From positions 1 through 64,000 of the forward strand of contig CAZQLL010000022.1 of the NCBI GenBank assembly GCA_964594125.1: DNA of 64,000 nt. The letters run 5' to 3'. Below, piece after piece: positions 50,550-57,650 of the stretch. The DNA comes from CAVRZJ01 sp964594125 (GTDB lineage Bacteria; Acidobacteriota; Thermoanaerobaculia; Thermoanaerobaculales; Thermoanaerobaculaceae). The notes beneath the pieces are model-generated. The model ran no database searches. It saw only the letters and a list, made by a program, of their open reading frames with translations, and was not told the origin of the DNA. Positions within the stretch are counted from its first letter, which is position 1. Each line of letters begins with the position of its first letter. A program made the translations under genes and the position numbers.

Positions 50550-51770
50550 ATGACCAACCTGCTGCAGATCTACAAGGTCTCGCTGGTGGCGCTGCGGCGC
50601 AATCCGATGCGCACGCTGCTGACGATGCTCGGCGTGATCATCGGCGTCGGCTGCGTGGTGGCGATGGTGGCAATCGGCCAGGGCGCCACCTCCGCGATCC
50701 AGAGCCAGATCGGCGCGCTGGGCACCAACTTCCTGATCATCTTCTCCGGGTCGCGCTCGGCCGGCGGCGTGCGCCACGGCACCGGCTCGGTGCAGACGCT
50801 CACCGTCGACGACGCGACGGCGATCGAGCGCGAGTGCCCCTCGGTCGCGGTCGCCGAGCCCGGCGTGCGCACCGGCGCCCAGCTCGTCTACGGCAACCAG
50901 AACTGGTTCTCCAGCATCCAGGGGAGCGGCCAGAACTTCCCGATCGTGCGGGCGTGGGCGGTCGCCAGGGGCGCCTACTTCACGGAAGAAGACGTCAAGG
51001 CGGGCACCAAGGTGGTGGTGCTGGGCGCTACCGTGGTCGAGAACCTTTTCGGCGACGCCAACCCGGTCGGCGAGATCGTCCGCGTCAAGGGGATCCCGTT
51101 CCGCGTCGTCGGCGTGCTCGACCGCAAGGGCGGCAGCATGATGGGACAGGACCAGGACGACATCGTCTGCATGCCCTACACCACGGCGCAGAAACGGCTG
51201 ATGGGGATCACCCACATCCAGACGATCATGGTCTCGGCGACCTCGCCGGCGAACATCGACAAGGCGATCGACGAGATCACGCAGCTCCTGCGCCAGCGCC
51301 ACCGCATCGGGCGCGGTCAGGACGACGACTTCATGATCCGCTCGCAGCAGGAGATCGCCTCGACCGCCACGCAGATGACCGGGGTGCTGACGATGCTGCT
51401 CGGCGCCATCGCGTCGGTGTCGCTGCTCGTCGGCGGCATCGGCATCATGAACATCATGCTGGTGTCGGTCACCGAGCGCACGCGCGAGATCGGCGTGCGG
51501 CGGGCGCTCGGCGCGCGGCGCTCCGACATCCGCACGCAGTTCCTCATCGAGTCGTCGCTGATCTCCGGCCTCGGCGGCGCCGTCGGCATCGGCATCGGTA
51601 TCCTGATCGCCCGCATGGTGTCGCGGCTGGGCGGCTGGCCGACGCTCGTCAACCCGCAGGTCGTCGTGATGGCATTCGTGTTCGCCGGCATCATCGGCAT
51701 CTTCTTCGGCCTCTACCCGGCCGCCAAGGCGGCGCGGCTCGACCCGATCGAGGCGCTGCGCTACGAGTAG
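50550..51770 (+). CDS. MacB-type FtsX-domain ABC permease, no ATPase domain
   Basis: This 406-aa permease has the same layout as the one at 44558: an N-terminal helix (MRTLLTMLGVIIGVGCVVAMVAIGQGA), a periplasmic MacB-PCD domain (residues ~50-270) and three C-terminal helices with VSLLVGGIGIMNIMLVSVTERTREIGVRRALGARRSDIRTQFLIES, ending LDPIEALRYE. With the adaptor at 48800 it forms an export or mechanotransmission module missing its nucleotide-binding subunit. ATG 50550 matches the family start. The lasso cluster begins 33 bp later with its own promoter. Confidence 0.92.
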   Translation: MTNLLQIYKVSLVALRRNPMRTLLTMLGVIIGVGCVVAMVAIGQGATSAIQSQIGALGTNFLIIFSGSRSAGGVRHGTGSVQTLTVDDATAIERECPSVAVAEPGVRTGAQLVYGNQNWFSSIQGSGQNFPIVRAWAVARGAYFTEEDVKAGTKVVVLGATVVENLFGDANPVGEIVRVKGIPFRVVGVLDRKGGSMMGQDQDDIVCMPYTTAQKRLMGITHIQTIMVSATSPANIDKAIDEITQLLRQRHRIGRGQDDDFMIRSQQEIASTATQMTGVLTMLLGAIASVSLLVGGIGIMNIMLVSVTERTREIGVRRALGARRSDIRTQFLIESSLISGLGGAVGIGIGILIARMVSRLGGWPTLVNPQVVVMAFVFAGIIGIFFGLYPAAKAARLDPIEALRYE

Positions 51771-51802
51771 GCGCGGCGCGTCCGCCGCCGGCGGCGCCCG
51801 CG

Positions 51803-51831
51803 TTGACACCGCCGCCAGCACGCTGTAGCGT
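51803..51831 (+). promoter_or_regulatory. Promoter of the lasso-peptide biosynthesis genes
   Basis: TTGACA (51803-51808), a 17-bp spacer and TAGCGT (51826-51831). Predicted transcription start is near 51838, with AGGAG in front of the ATG at 51851. The -35 is a perfect consensus. It separates the lasso genes from the preceding permease operon. Confidence 0.6.
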
Positions 51832-51850
51832 GGCCGTGCCAGGAGCATCC

Positions 51851-52153
51851 ATGCAGGAAGGAAGCGAGATCACCCTCGACTCGGTCGTTGTCGCGTCCCG
51901 TGACCAGGTTTGCTCCGACCTCGGCGCCGAGACGGCGATCCTCGGCCTGCGGCGCAACGCCTACTATTCCGTCGACCGCGTCGGCAAGCGGATCTGGGAG
52001 CTGCTGCAGACGCCCAGGAGCGTCGCGGCGATCCTCGCCGCCCTGCTCGCCCGCTACGAGGTCGATCCCGGCCGCTGCCGCGATGACCTTCTCCGGCTCC
52101 TGCGCGCCCTGCACGACGAGGGACTGATCGAAATCCGCCATGGCGCCGCGTAG
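51851..52153 (+). CDS. PqqD-like RiPP recognition protein (lasso B1)
   Basis: This 100-aa protein has the PqqD/RRE winged-helix pattern: ETAILGLRRNAYYSVDRVGKRIWELLQTPRSVAAILAALLARYEVDPGRCRDDLLRLLRALHDEGLIEI. In lasso-peptide pathways the standalone RRE (B1) grips the leader peptide at its YxxPxL motif and delivers it to the protease and cyclase; the precursor at 54274 has that motif. The cyclase gene follows 18 nt later. AGGAG precedes the ATG. The similarity also fits other RiPP classes, but the neighbours settle it. Confidence 0.9.
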   Translation: MQEGSEITLDSVVVASRDQVCSDLGAETAILGLRRNAYYSVDRVGKRIWELLQTPRSVAAILAALLARYEVDPGRCRDDLLRLLRALHDEGLIEIRHGAA

Positions 52154-52171
52154 ACGGCGCGCTGCGCCGCG

Positions 52172-54088
52172 ATGAGCCGCCTCGTCGCGCTGCTCCACCG
52201 CGACGGGCGCGGCGCCCATGCGGCCGAGGTGGACGGCGCCGTTGCGGCCCTCGGCGGTCGTCCGGCGGGCGGCAGCGCCGTGTGGTGTGCCGGACCGGTG
52301 GCGCTCGCCGCGGCGACGAGCGGACCTGCGGCGCCGTCGCTGCTGGCGCCGACGCCGCTCGCGGGCGGCTTCCCCGGGGTCGCGCTCGTGCACAGCGCCC
52401 GTCTCGACAACCGCGCGGAGCTCGCCCGGGCGCTCGACGTCCACCCGCAGGCGCTCGCCGCCGACGGTGACGGCGAGCTGATCGCGCTGGCGTGGCGCCG
52501 CTGGGGCGAGCGCTGCCCCGAGCGCCTGCTCGGCGACTTCGCCTTCGTGCTGTGGGACGGCCGCACGGGCGAGCTGTTCGCCGCCCGCGACCACGTGGGC
52601 ATGCGCCTGCTCTACGGCTTCATCGCGCCCGGGCTGGCGGCGTTCGCCTCGGAGGCAAAAGCACTGCTGGCGATCGCCGGCGTTGGGCGGAGGCTGCGCC
52701 CGGAGCAGGTCGCCGATTTCCTGGTCGGCGTCACGATCGATCCTCGCGCGACGTTCTACCGCGAGGTGTTCCGACTGCTCCCGGGAGAGAGCGTGCTCGT
52801 GGCGGGCCGCAGCCACCGCGCCCGCCGGTACCACGAGATCGCACTGCCCGACCGCACGCACACGGGCACTCCAGCCGACGTCGCAGCCGGCTTCCGGGAG
52901 GTGTTCACGACGGCGGTGAAGGACCGCCTGGCGGCGCCGGCCCCGGTCGGTGCAATGCTCTCGGGCGGGCTCGACTCGTCGGCGATCGCGTGCGTGGCGC
53001 GAGACCTGCGGCGCGCGCAGGGCGGCGCGCCGCTGCCGGCGTTCTCGCTGACGTTCCCGCTGACCCCGGCGTGCGACGAGAGCGCCTACGTCGCGGCGGT
53101 CGTGGACGCCGGCGGCATCGCCGCGCACCTTATCCCCGCCGACCGGATCTCCCCCCTCGCCTCCCTCGACGAGCTTCTGGCCGCCTGCGACGGGCCCTAT
53201 CAGGGCGCGCCGCTGCCGTACCAGTGGGCCACCTATAGGTCGGCGCGCGCGAACGAGGTCCGAGTCCTGCTCGATGGCACCGGCGGCGACTCCGTCGTCT
53301 CCCACGGTCTGCTGCTGGCCGCCGATCTCGTGCGCCGGGGCCGCGTGGTGCGCGCGCTGCGCGAGCTGCGCGGGGCGATCGCCCATTTCCACGTGCCCCG
53401 CGCTTGGGCCGTTCGCGCGCTGATCGTCGACCCTCTCGTCCCGCGCTGGCTCAGGCGTCTCCGGCGGGCCCTCCTCCGCCGCACGGCCCGCCTCCCCGCC
53501 GGCACCTTCATCGCCCCCGACCTGGCACGACGCGTGTCGCTCGGCGATCGCTTCGAGGCGTTCTGGCACCGTGTGCCGCCGCCGCGCGGCGAACGCGAGC
53601 ACCATCTCCGCGACGTCCTCGAACATCTCCCAGGCGACATCCTGGAGCTCGCGTCCGCCGCCTGCGGCGTCGAGCAGCGATGCCCCTTCCTCGACCGCCG
53701 CGTCATCGAGTACTGCCTTGCGGTCCCCTCCGAGCAGAAGGCGGAGAACGGCCTGACGCGGATGCTGGTGCGACGTGCCCTAGCCGGCGTGCTGCCGCCT
53801 GCGGTCGCCGCCCGCACGGGAAAGGCTGTTCCCGGTGCGAGCCTGCTGCGCGAGCTCCTCACCGCCGACCGGGACATCGTGGTCAGCGCGCTCTTCTCGG
53901 GCACAGCCGCCGCCGCCGAGGGATACCTGGATCTCGACGCCGCGCGCGCGGCGTGGCGGCGCCTGGAGAGCGAGGGGCTGCCGTCGGCGACGGCCCAGCC
54001 TCCGGCGGCGCGCCTGCGCGCGATGGAGCAGATCAGGAAGGCCGTACTGGTGGTCCGCTGGCTCGCCGCCCGGACCGCCAGCGAGTAG
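52172..54088 (+). CDS. Lasso-peptide macrolactam cyclase (asparagine-synthetase family)
   Basis: This 638-aa protein has the AsnB two-domain architecture. The N-terminal Ntn-type domain (residues ~1-210) contains RLLGDFAFVLWDGRTGELFAARDHVGMR, but its N-terminus MSRLVALL lacks the Cys2 nucleophile, so it cannot use glutamine, as in lasso cyclases. The synthetase domain has the ATP pyrophosphatase loop GAMLSGGLDSSAIACVARDL and LLDGTGGDSVVSHG. Expected reaction: adenylate the side chain of Asp8 of the core and close an isopeptide bond with the Gly1 amine. A second PPi-promoter pair lies between this gene and the precursor gene. Confidence 0.9.
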   Translation: MSRLVALLHRDGRGAHAAEVDGAVAALGGRPAGGSAVWCAGPVALAAATSGPAAPSLLAPTPLAGGFPGVALVHSARLDNRAELARALDVHPQALAADGDGELIALAWRRWGERCPERLLGDFAFVLWDGRTGELFAARDHVGMRLLYGFIAPGLAAFASEAKALLAIAGVGRRLRPEQVADFLVGVTIDPRATFYREVFRLLPGESVLVAGRSHRARRYHEIALPDRTHTGTPADVAAGFREVFTTAVKDRLAAPAPVGAMLSGGLDSSAIACVARDLRRAQGGAPLPAFSLTFPLTPACDESAYVAAVVDAGGIAAHLIPADRISPLASLDELLAACDGPYQGAPLPYQWATYRSARANEVRVLLDGTGGDSVVSHGLLLAADLVRRGRVVRALRELRGAIAHFHVPRAWAVRALIVDPLVPRWLRRLRRALLRRTARLPAGTFIAPDLARRVSLGDRFEAFWHRVPPPRGEREHHLRDVLEHLPGDILELASAACGVEQRCPFLDRRVIEYCLAVPSEQKAENGLTRMLVRRALAGVLPPAVAARTGKAVPGASLLRELLTADRDIVVSALFSGTAAAAEGYLDLDAARAAWRRLESEGLPSATAQPPAARLRAMEQIRKAVLVVRWLAARTASE

Positions 54089-54205
54089 GCGACAGCGAAG
54101 GGACGCCGCAGCACGGGCGCCGGCCGCGGCTCGACGCCGGGCACGGCCGAGCCGCCTGCGGCCGCACCGATCGCCGGCCGCCCGGCCGCCCGGCCGCCGC
54201 CGGCC

Positions 54206-54234
54206 TTGCCTTTGTCGGGTTTGCGTCGTATACT
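54206..54234 (+). promoter_or_regulatory. Promoter of the lasso precursor gene
   Basis: TTGCCT (54206-54211), a 17-bp spacer and TATACT (54229-54234) in a locally AT-richer patch. Predicted start is near 54241, then a G-rich ribosome-binding site (AAGGGGGGGGA, ending at 54268) before the ATG at 54274. An own promoter would allow precursor expression above that of the enzymes. Confidence 0.65.
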
Positions 54235-54273
54235 CAAACTCAGAATAGTGGACAGCCAAGGGGGGGGACAGCC

Positions 54274-54447
54274 ATGAGCAACCCGTATACCGTCGCCGAA
54301 CGCGAGTCGCGGAAGGAGCCGTACGCCACCCCGGAGCTGGCACGGCACGGCGATATCGCCGAGCTGACACGCGGTGCCGGCGGACCCGCCGCTGACGTCG
54401 GCGCCCAGGGCAGCTTCTTGTCGACCGCGCCGACGCCGAACCCCTGA
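54274..54447 (+). CDS. Lasso-peptide precursor
   Basis: This 57-aa protein has no membrane segment. The leader carries YATPEL (residues 17-22), the YxxPxL element bound by lasso RREs, then Gly26 and Thr32, the Thr two residues before the cleavage site. Predicted cleavage is after Arg33. The core is residues 34-57 (24 aa): it starts GAGGPAAD, giving an eight-residue ring from Gly1 to Asp8, and continues with a Gly/Ser/Phe loop and a tail ending TAPTPNP. Phe15 is the only bulky residue after the ring and may help lock the thread. The core sequence is a prediction from motif spacing. Confidence 0.85.
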   Translation: MSNPYTVAERESRKEPYATPELARHGDIAELTRGAGGPAADVGAQGSFLSTAPTPNP

Positions 54448-54507
54448 CGCGGGGCGTCCCGCCCGCAGCGTTCCGCCGCCGGCGCGGCTGCCGGCTGCGG
54501 TGGCGGC

Positions 54508-55425
54508 GTGTGCGGCACGGTGAGCGAGCGAGGCGTCAGAGTGTTCTCCTACTCCGTCTACGGGCTCACGCTGGCTTCCTCGCTTTGCCTTCCCGAGCTC
54601 GCCGAGGGAATCGGTGCGCCCGACGTCGTGGTCGCGACCGCGGTCGCGAGTCCGGCCACTCCCCGCGCGCGGGGCGACGCGGCGGGCGCCGAGGTCGCGG
54701 GCGGTGTCCGGCTCGAGTACCCGGGTATCGCCACGCTCACCGTTGCCGAGGGCCGGCGGATAGCGGTCGCCGCGGCTGCCGACGCCGATCCCGACACCGT
54801 CAGGATGCTCGTCCTCGGGCCGGCGCTCGGCGTTCTGCTGCACCAGCGCGGCGTGCTGGCGCTGCACGCCAGCTCGGTCCTCCTCGACCGCGGCGTCGCC
54901 GCGTTTCTCGGCGCCTCGGGCGCCGGGAAGTCGACGATGGCGGCGGCTCTGCAGCAGCGGGGCCACGCCCTTGTGGCCGATGACATCACCGCGGTCGTCC
55001 CGGAGGCGGCGGGCCCCGGCGTCCTGGCGGCGTTCCCCCGGCTCAAGCTGTTCCCGGAAGCGGCCGCCGCCCTCGGCCTCGACGTCGACGCGCTGCCGCA
55101 GGTGTCCGCCGCGGACTCCAGGCGGGCGCAGCGCGCCCCGGACCGCCTCCCTGGCGAGCGGCTGCCCCTGGCCGCCATCTTCGTCCTGGCCGACGGCGAG
55201 GCGGCGTCCATTGAGCCGCTCGCTCCGACCGACGCGCTCCTCGATCTCGTGCGCCATTCCTACTGCGCGCCGCGTCTCGCCGAGCTGGGGACGCGTGGCC
55301 ACTTCCTGCAGTGCGCCGAGATCGCGCGCAGCGTGCCGGTGTACCGCCTCGTCCGTCCGCGCGAGCTGGCGCGCCTGCACGAGCTGGCGGCGCTCGTCGA
55401 GCGGGAGGCGGGCGGTGGCCGCTGA
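54508..55425 (+). CDS. HPr kinase-like protein of the lasso cluster
   Basis: This protein of up to 305 aa has a C-terminal HprK-like kinase domain: VLALHASSVLLDRGVAAFLGASGAGKSTMAAALQQRGHALVADDITAV contains the P-loop and the HALVADD acidic pair. The N-terminal half (YSVYGLTLASSLCLPEL) is typical of the HprK-like proteins found in lasso and other RiPP clusters. Paeninodin-type clusters use such a kinase to phosphorylate the C-terminal Ser of the precursor; here the core ends in Pro, so another Ser/Thr or another role is implied. The start is uncertain: GTG 54508, 54520 or 54541. It lies 60 nt after the precursor gene. Confidence 0.8.
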   Translation: MCGTVSERGVRVFSYSVYGLTLASSLCLPELAEGIGAPDVVVATAVASPATPRARGDAAGAEVAGGVRLEYPGIATLTVAEGRRIAVAAAADADPDTVRMLVLGPALGVLLHQRGVLALHASSVLLDRGVAAFLGASGAGKSTMAAALQQRGHALVADDITAVVPEAAGPGVLAAFPRLKLFPEAAAALGLDVDALPQVSAADSRRAQRAPDRLPGERLPLAAIFVLADGEAASIEPLAPTDALLDLVRHSYCAPRLAELGTRGHFLQCAEIARSVPVYRLVRPRELARLHELAALVEREAGGGR

Positions 55426-56707
55426 TCCGCTGCGCCGGACAGTCCACGCGGCGCGCGCAAACCCTCCGGGGGAGCAGCGCCCCGGCGGCCCGGGAGGGTC
55501 GGCGAGGCGCAGGCGCGACGGCGCCGGGCTCCCGCCGCGCACGCTCGAGACCGAGCTGCTCGCCGCCTGCGCGCGCACCACGCTCGACGAGGCGGCGCGC
55601 GCCCGTCTGGAGGCGGCGCTCGCCACCGGACCCGACTGGCCGTTCGTCGTGCGCGCCGCCGCCATCCACGGCATCCTCCCGCTCGTGGCGCGCCACCTCG
55701 CGAGCTCCGACCGCCCGCTGGCGCCCGCCGCCGTGGCGGCGGAGCTTCGCCGCCGCCACGCCGCGTCGGCGCAGCAGGGCCTGGCGCTCACCGCCGCCCT
55801 CGTCGAAGCGCTGCGGGCGCTCGCGGAGGCCGGCATCGAGGCCGTTCCGTTCAAGGGGCCCCTGCTCGCCGCCGCCGTCTACGGCGACGTCGGCCTGCGC
55901 CCGTTTCGCGATGTCGACATCCTGGTGCGGCCAAGCGAGCTCGCGGCCGCGGTCGCCGCGCTGCGGCCGCTGGGCTGGGAGGTCCTGCCGGGCCAGGGGC
56001 GGCTCTCCTCCCGGCTGCGCTGCGCCTGGGTCAGCGACCTGCTGCTCGCCCGCGGCGATGCCCTGCTCGAGCTGCACTGGCGGCTCACGCAGCCGTTCTT
56101 CGGGATCGCCGACACCCTCGACGACCTGCGCGCCGATCTGGCACCGGCGGCCATCGGCGGCGCCGCCACGGCCACCCTCGCCCCCGATGCCCTGCTGCTC
56201 TACCTGTGCGTCCACGGCGCCACCCACCGCTGGGCGCGGCTGGGGTGGATCTGCGACGTCGCCGAGCTGCTGTGCGCCGGCGCCCCGGAGGACCCGGAGG
56301 CGCTGTGGCGCCGCGCCCGCGCCGCCGGCGCCGGGCGGATGCTCGCGCTCGGCGTGCGCCTGGCCGGCGACCTCCTCGCCGCGCCGGCGCCGAGCGTCCT
56401 GGCGGAGCCGGCGGCGCACCCGTGTGTCGGCGCCCTGGCGACGGCGGTCGTGCGCCACCTGCCGGACGAGAACCCGGATCACCATCCCGGGCTGCGTCTG
56501 GCGCGCTTCCATCTGGCAATGCGCGAGCGTCTGCGCGACCGCGCCCGCTATGCCGCGGCCGTGCTCGCCGCCCCGTCCCCGGCCGACCTCGAGGCGGTGC
56601 CGCTGCCGCCGCCGCTGTACCTGCTGCACTACGTCCTGCGGCCGCTCAGGCTCGCGTCGGCGCACGCCGGTGCGTTGCTGCGCGGCCGCCGGCAGCCGCC
56701 GGCATGA
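55415..56707 (+). CDS. Nucleotidyltransferase-family protein of the lasso cluster
   Basis: This 430-aa protein resembles the PF14907-type nucleotidyltransferases: IEAVPFKGPLLAAAVYGDVGLRPFRDVDILVRPSELAAAVAAL contains the GPxLAxxxYGD...RxFxDxDILV pattern with the two metal-binding Asp residues. LELHWRLTQPFF and LLLYLCVHGATHRWARLGWICDVAEL follow. Members recur beside lasso precursors and are thought to modify the peptide or a partner. GTG 55415 has GGGAGG upstream and overlaps the kinase gene by 11 nt. Its 3' end overlaps the convergent GT2 gene by 62 bp. Confidence 0.83.
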   Translation: MAADPLRRTVHAARANPPGEQRPGGPGGSARRRRDGAGLPPRTLETELLAACARTTLDEAARARLEAALATGPDWPFVVRAAAIHGILPLVARHLASSDRPLAPAAVAAELRRRHAASAQQGLALTAALVEALRALAEAGIEAVPFKGPLLAAAVYGDVGLRPFRDVDILVRPSELAAAVAALRPLGWEVLPGQGRLSSRLRCAWVSDLLLARGDALLELHWRLTQPFFGIADTLDDLRADLAPAAIGGAATATLAPDALLLYLCVHGATHRWARLGWICDVAELLCAGAPEDPEALWRRARAAGAGRMLALGVRLAGDLLAAPAPSVLAEPAAHPCVGALATAVVRHLPDENPDHHPGLRLARFHLAMRERLRDRARYAAAVLAAPSPADLEAVPLPPPLYLLHYVLRPLRLASAHAGALLRGRRQPPA

Positions 56708-57650
56708 TCGCTCCCGCGTTCTCCGGCGCCTCCTCGCCGCACGTCAGCCCGCGGATCAGGCCGGTGGTCGCGGCGGCGAGCCCGAGGAGGAGCAGCGGCG
56801 CGAGGAGCAGCGCCTGCAGCGCCCAGTCGCGCTGCCACGCCAGCAGGCGCCGCGACAGCCGCCACAGTCGCGCGGCCGGGTAGGCGACGACGAGCCGGGC
56901 GGCGGTCCGGCGCACGCCGCGCCCGCCCACGCCGGGGACGCTGCGCCGGCGGCTGATGCGCCCCAGCCAGTACCCGTGCCACGCCTGGTGGCGCCAGAAG
57001 CCGGCGATCGTCTCGTCGCTCGGGTGGGCGATGCGGATGGCCGGGTCGAACAGGAACGTCATCCCGGCGGCGACGAGCGACCAGATGAGCGCCGTGTCCT
57101 CGCCGCACGGGAGCGACTCGTCGTAGCCCCCGAAACGCTCGAACACCGCCCGCCGGAACGACAGGTTGTACACCGGCGTCGCGACCACCGCACGCGGCCT
57201 GCCGGGTGGAAACGCGTTGTACTCCAGCAGGTGCGCCGCCCGCGCCAGGGCGCCCGCGGGCTCGGCCCACACGACCGCGCCGCCGACCAGATCGTGCCCC
57301 TGGCGGTGCGCGCCGACCCGGCGCGCCAGCCACTCCGGATCCGCCTCGCAGTCGGCGGCGAGGAACGCGATGATGTCGGCACGCGCGGCCGCGATCCCGA
57401 GGTTGCGCGCGGCGCCGGTCGAAAGCCGCGGCTGCCCGCCGGCCAGCCGCACCGCTGGGAACTCGGCGCGCACGATGTCGGCGGTCGCGGGATCGCCGCT
57501 CCACACCACGATCACCTCGAACGGCTCGGCGAGCGTCTGGCGCCGCAGGGATTCGAGCGACCTGCGGATCGACGAGGCCGCATCGTAGGCCGGCACGACG
57601 ACCGAGGCGGCCGGCGGGGCGCCGGCGGCGGCGCCGGCGCGGTCAGGCAT
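56646..57650 (-). CDS. Glycosyltransferase family 2 with C-terminal membrane helix
   Basis: This 334-aa enzyme has SVVVPAYDAASSIRRSLESLRRQTL, FEVIVVWSGDP, GAARNLGIAAARADIIAFLAADCEADPEW (a DxD-like AADCEAD), FRRAVFERFGGYDESLPCGEDTALIWSL and a hydrophobic segment near residue 275-295 that may anchor it at the inner membrane. The ATG at 57650 lies 8 nt inside the end of the upstream LCP-GT2 gene, so both are translated together. Acceptor unknown; partnership with its upstream neighbour in a wall or surface glycan pathway is likely. Confidence 0.87.
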   Translation of the reverse strand: MPDRAGAAAGAPPAASVVVPAYDAASSIRRSLESLRRQTLAEPFEVIVVWSGDPATADIVRAEFPAVRLAGGQPRLSTGAARNLGIAAARADIIAFLAADCEADPEWLARRVGAHRQGHDLVGGAVVWAEPAGALARAAHLLEYNAFPPGRPRAVVATPVYNLSFRRAVFERFGGYDESLPCGEDTALIWSLVAAGMTFLFDPAIRIAHPSDETIAGFWRHQAWHGYWLGRISRRRSVPGVGGRGVRRTAARLVVAYPAARLWRLSRRLLAWQRDWALQALLLAPLLLLGLAAATTGLIRGLTCGEEAPENAGAIMPAAAGGRAATHRRAPTRA

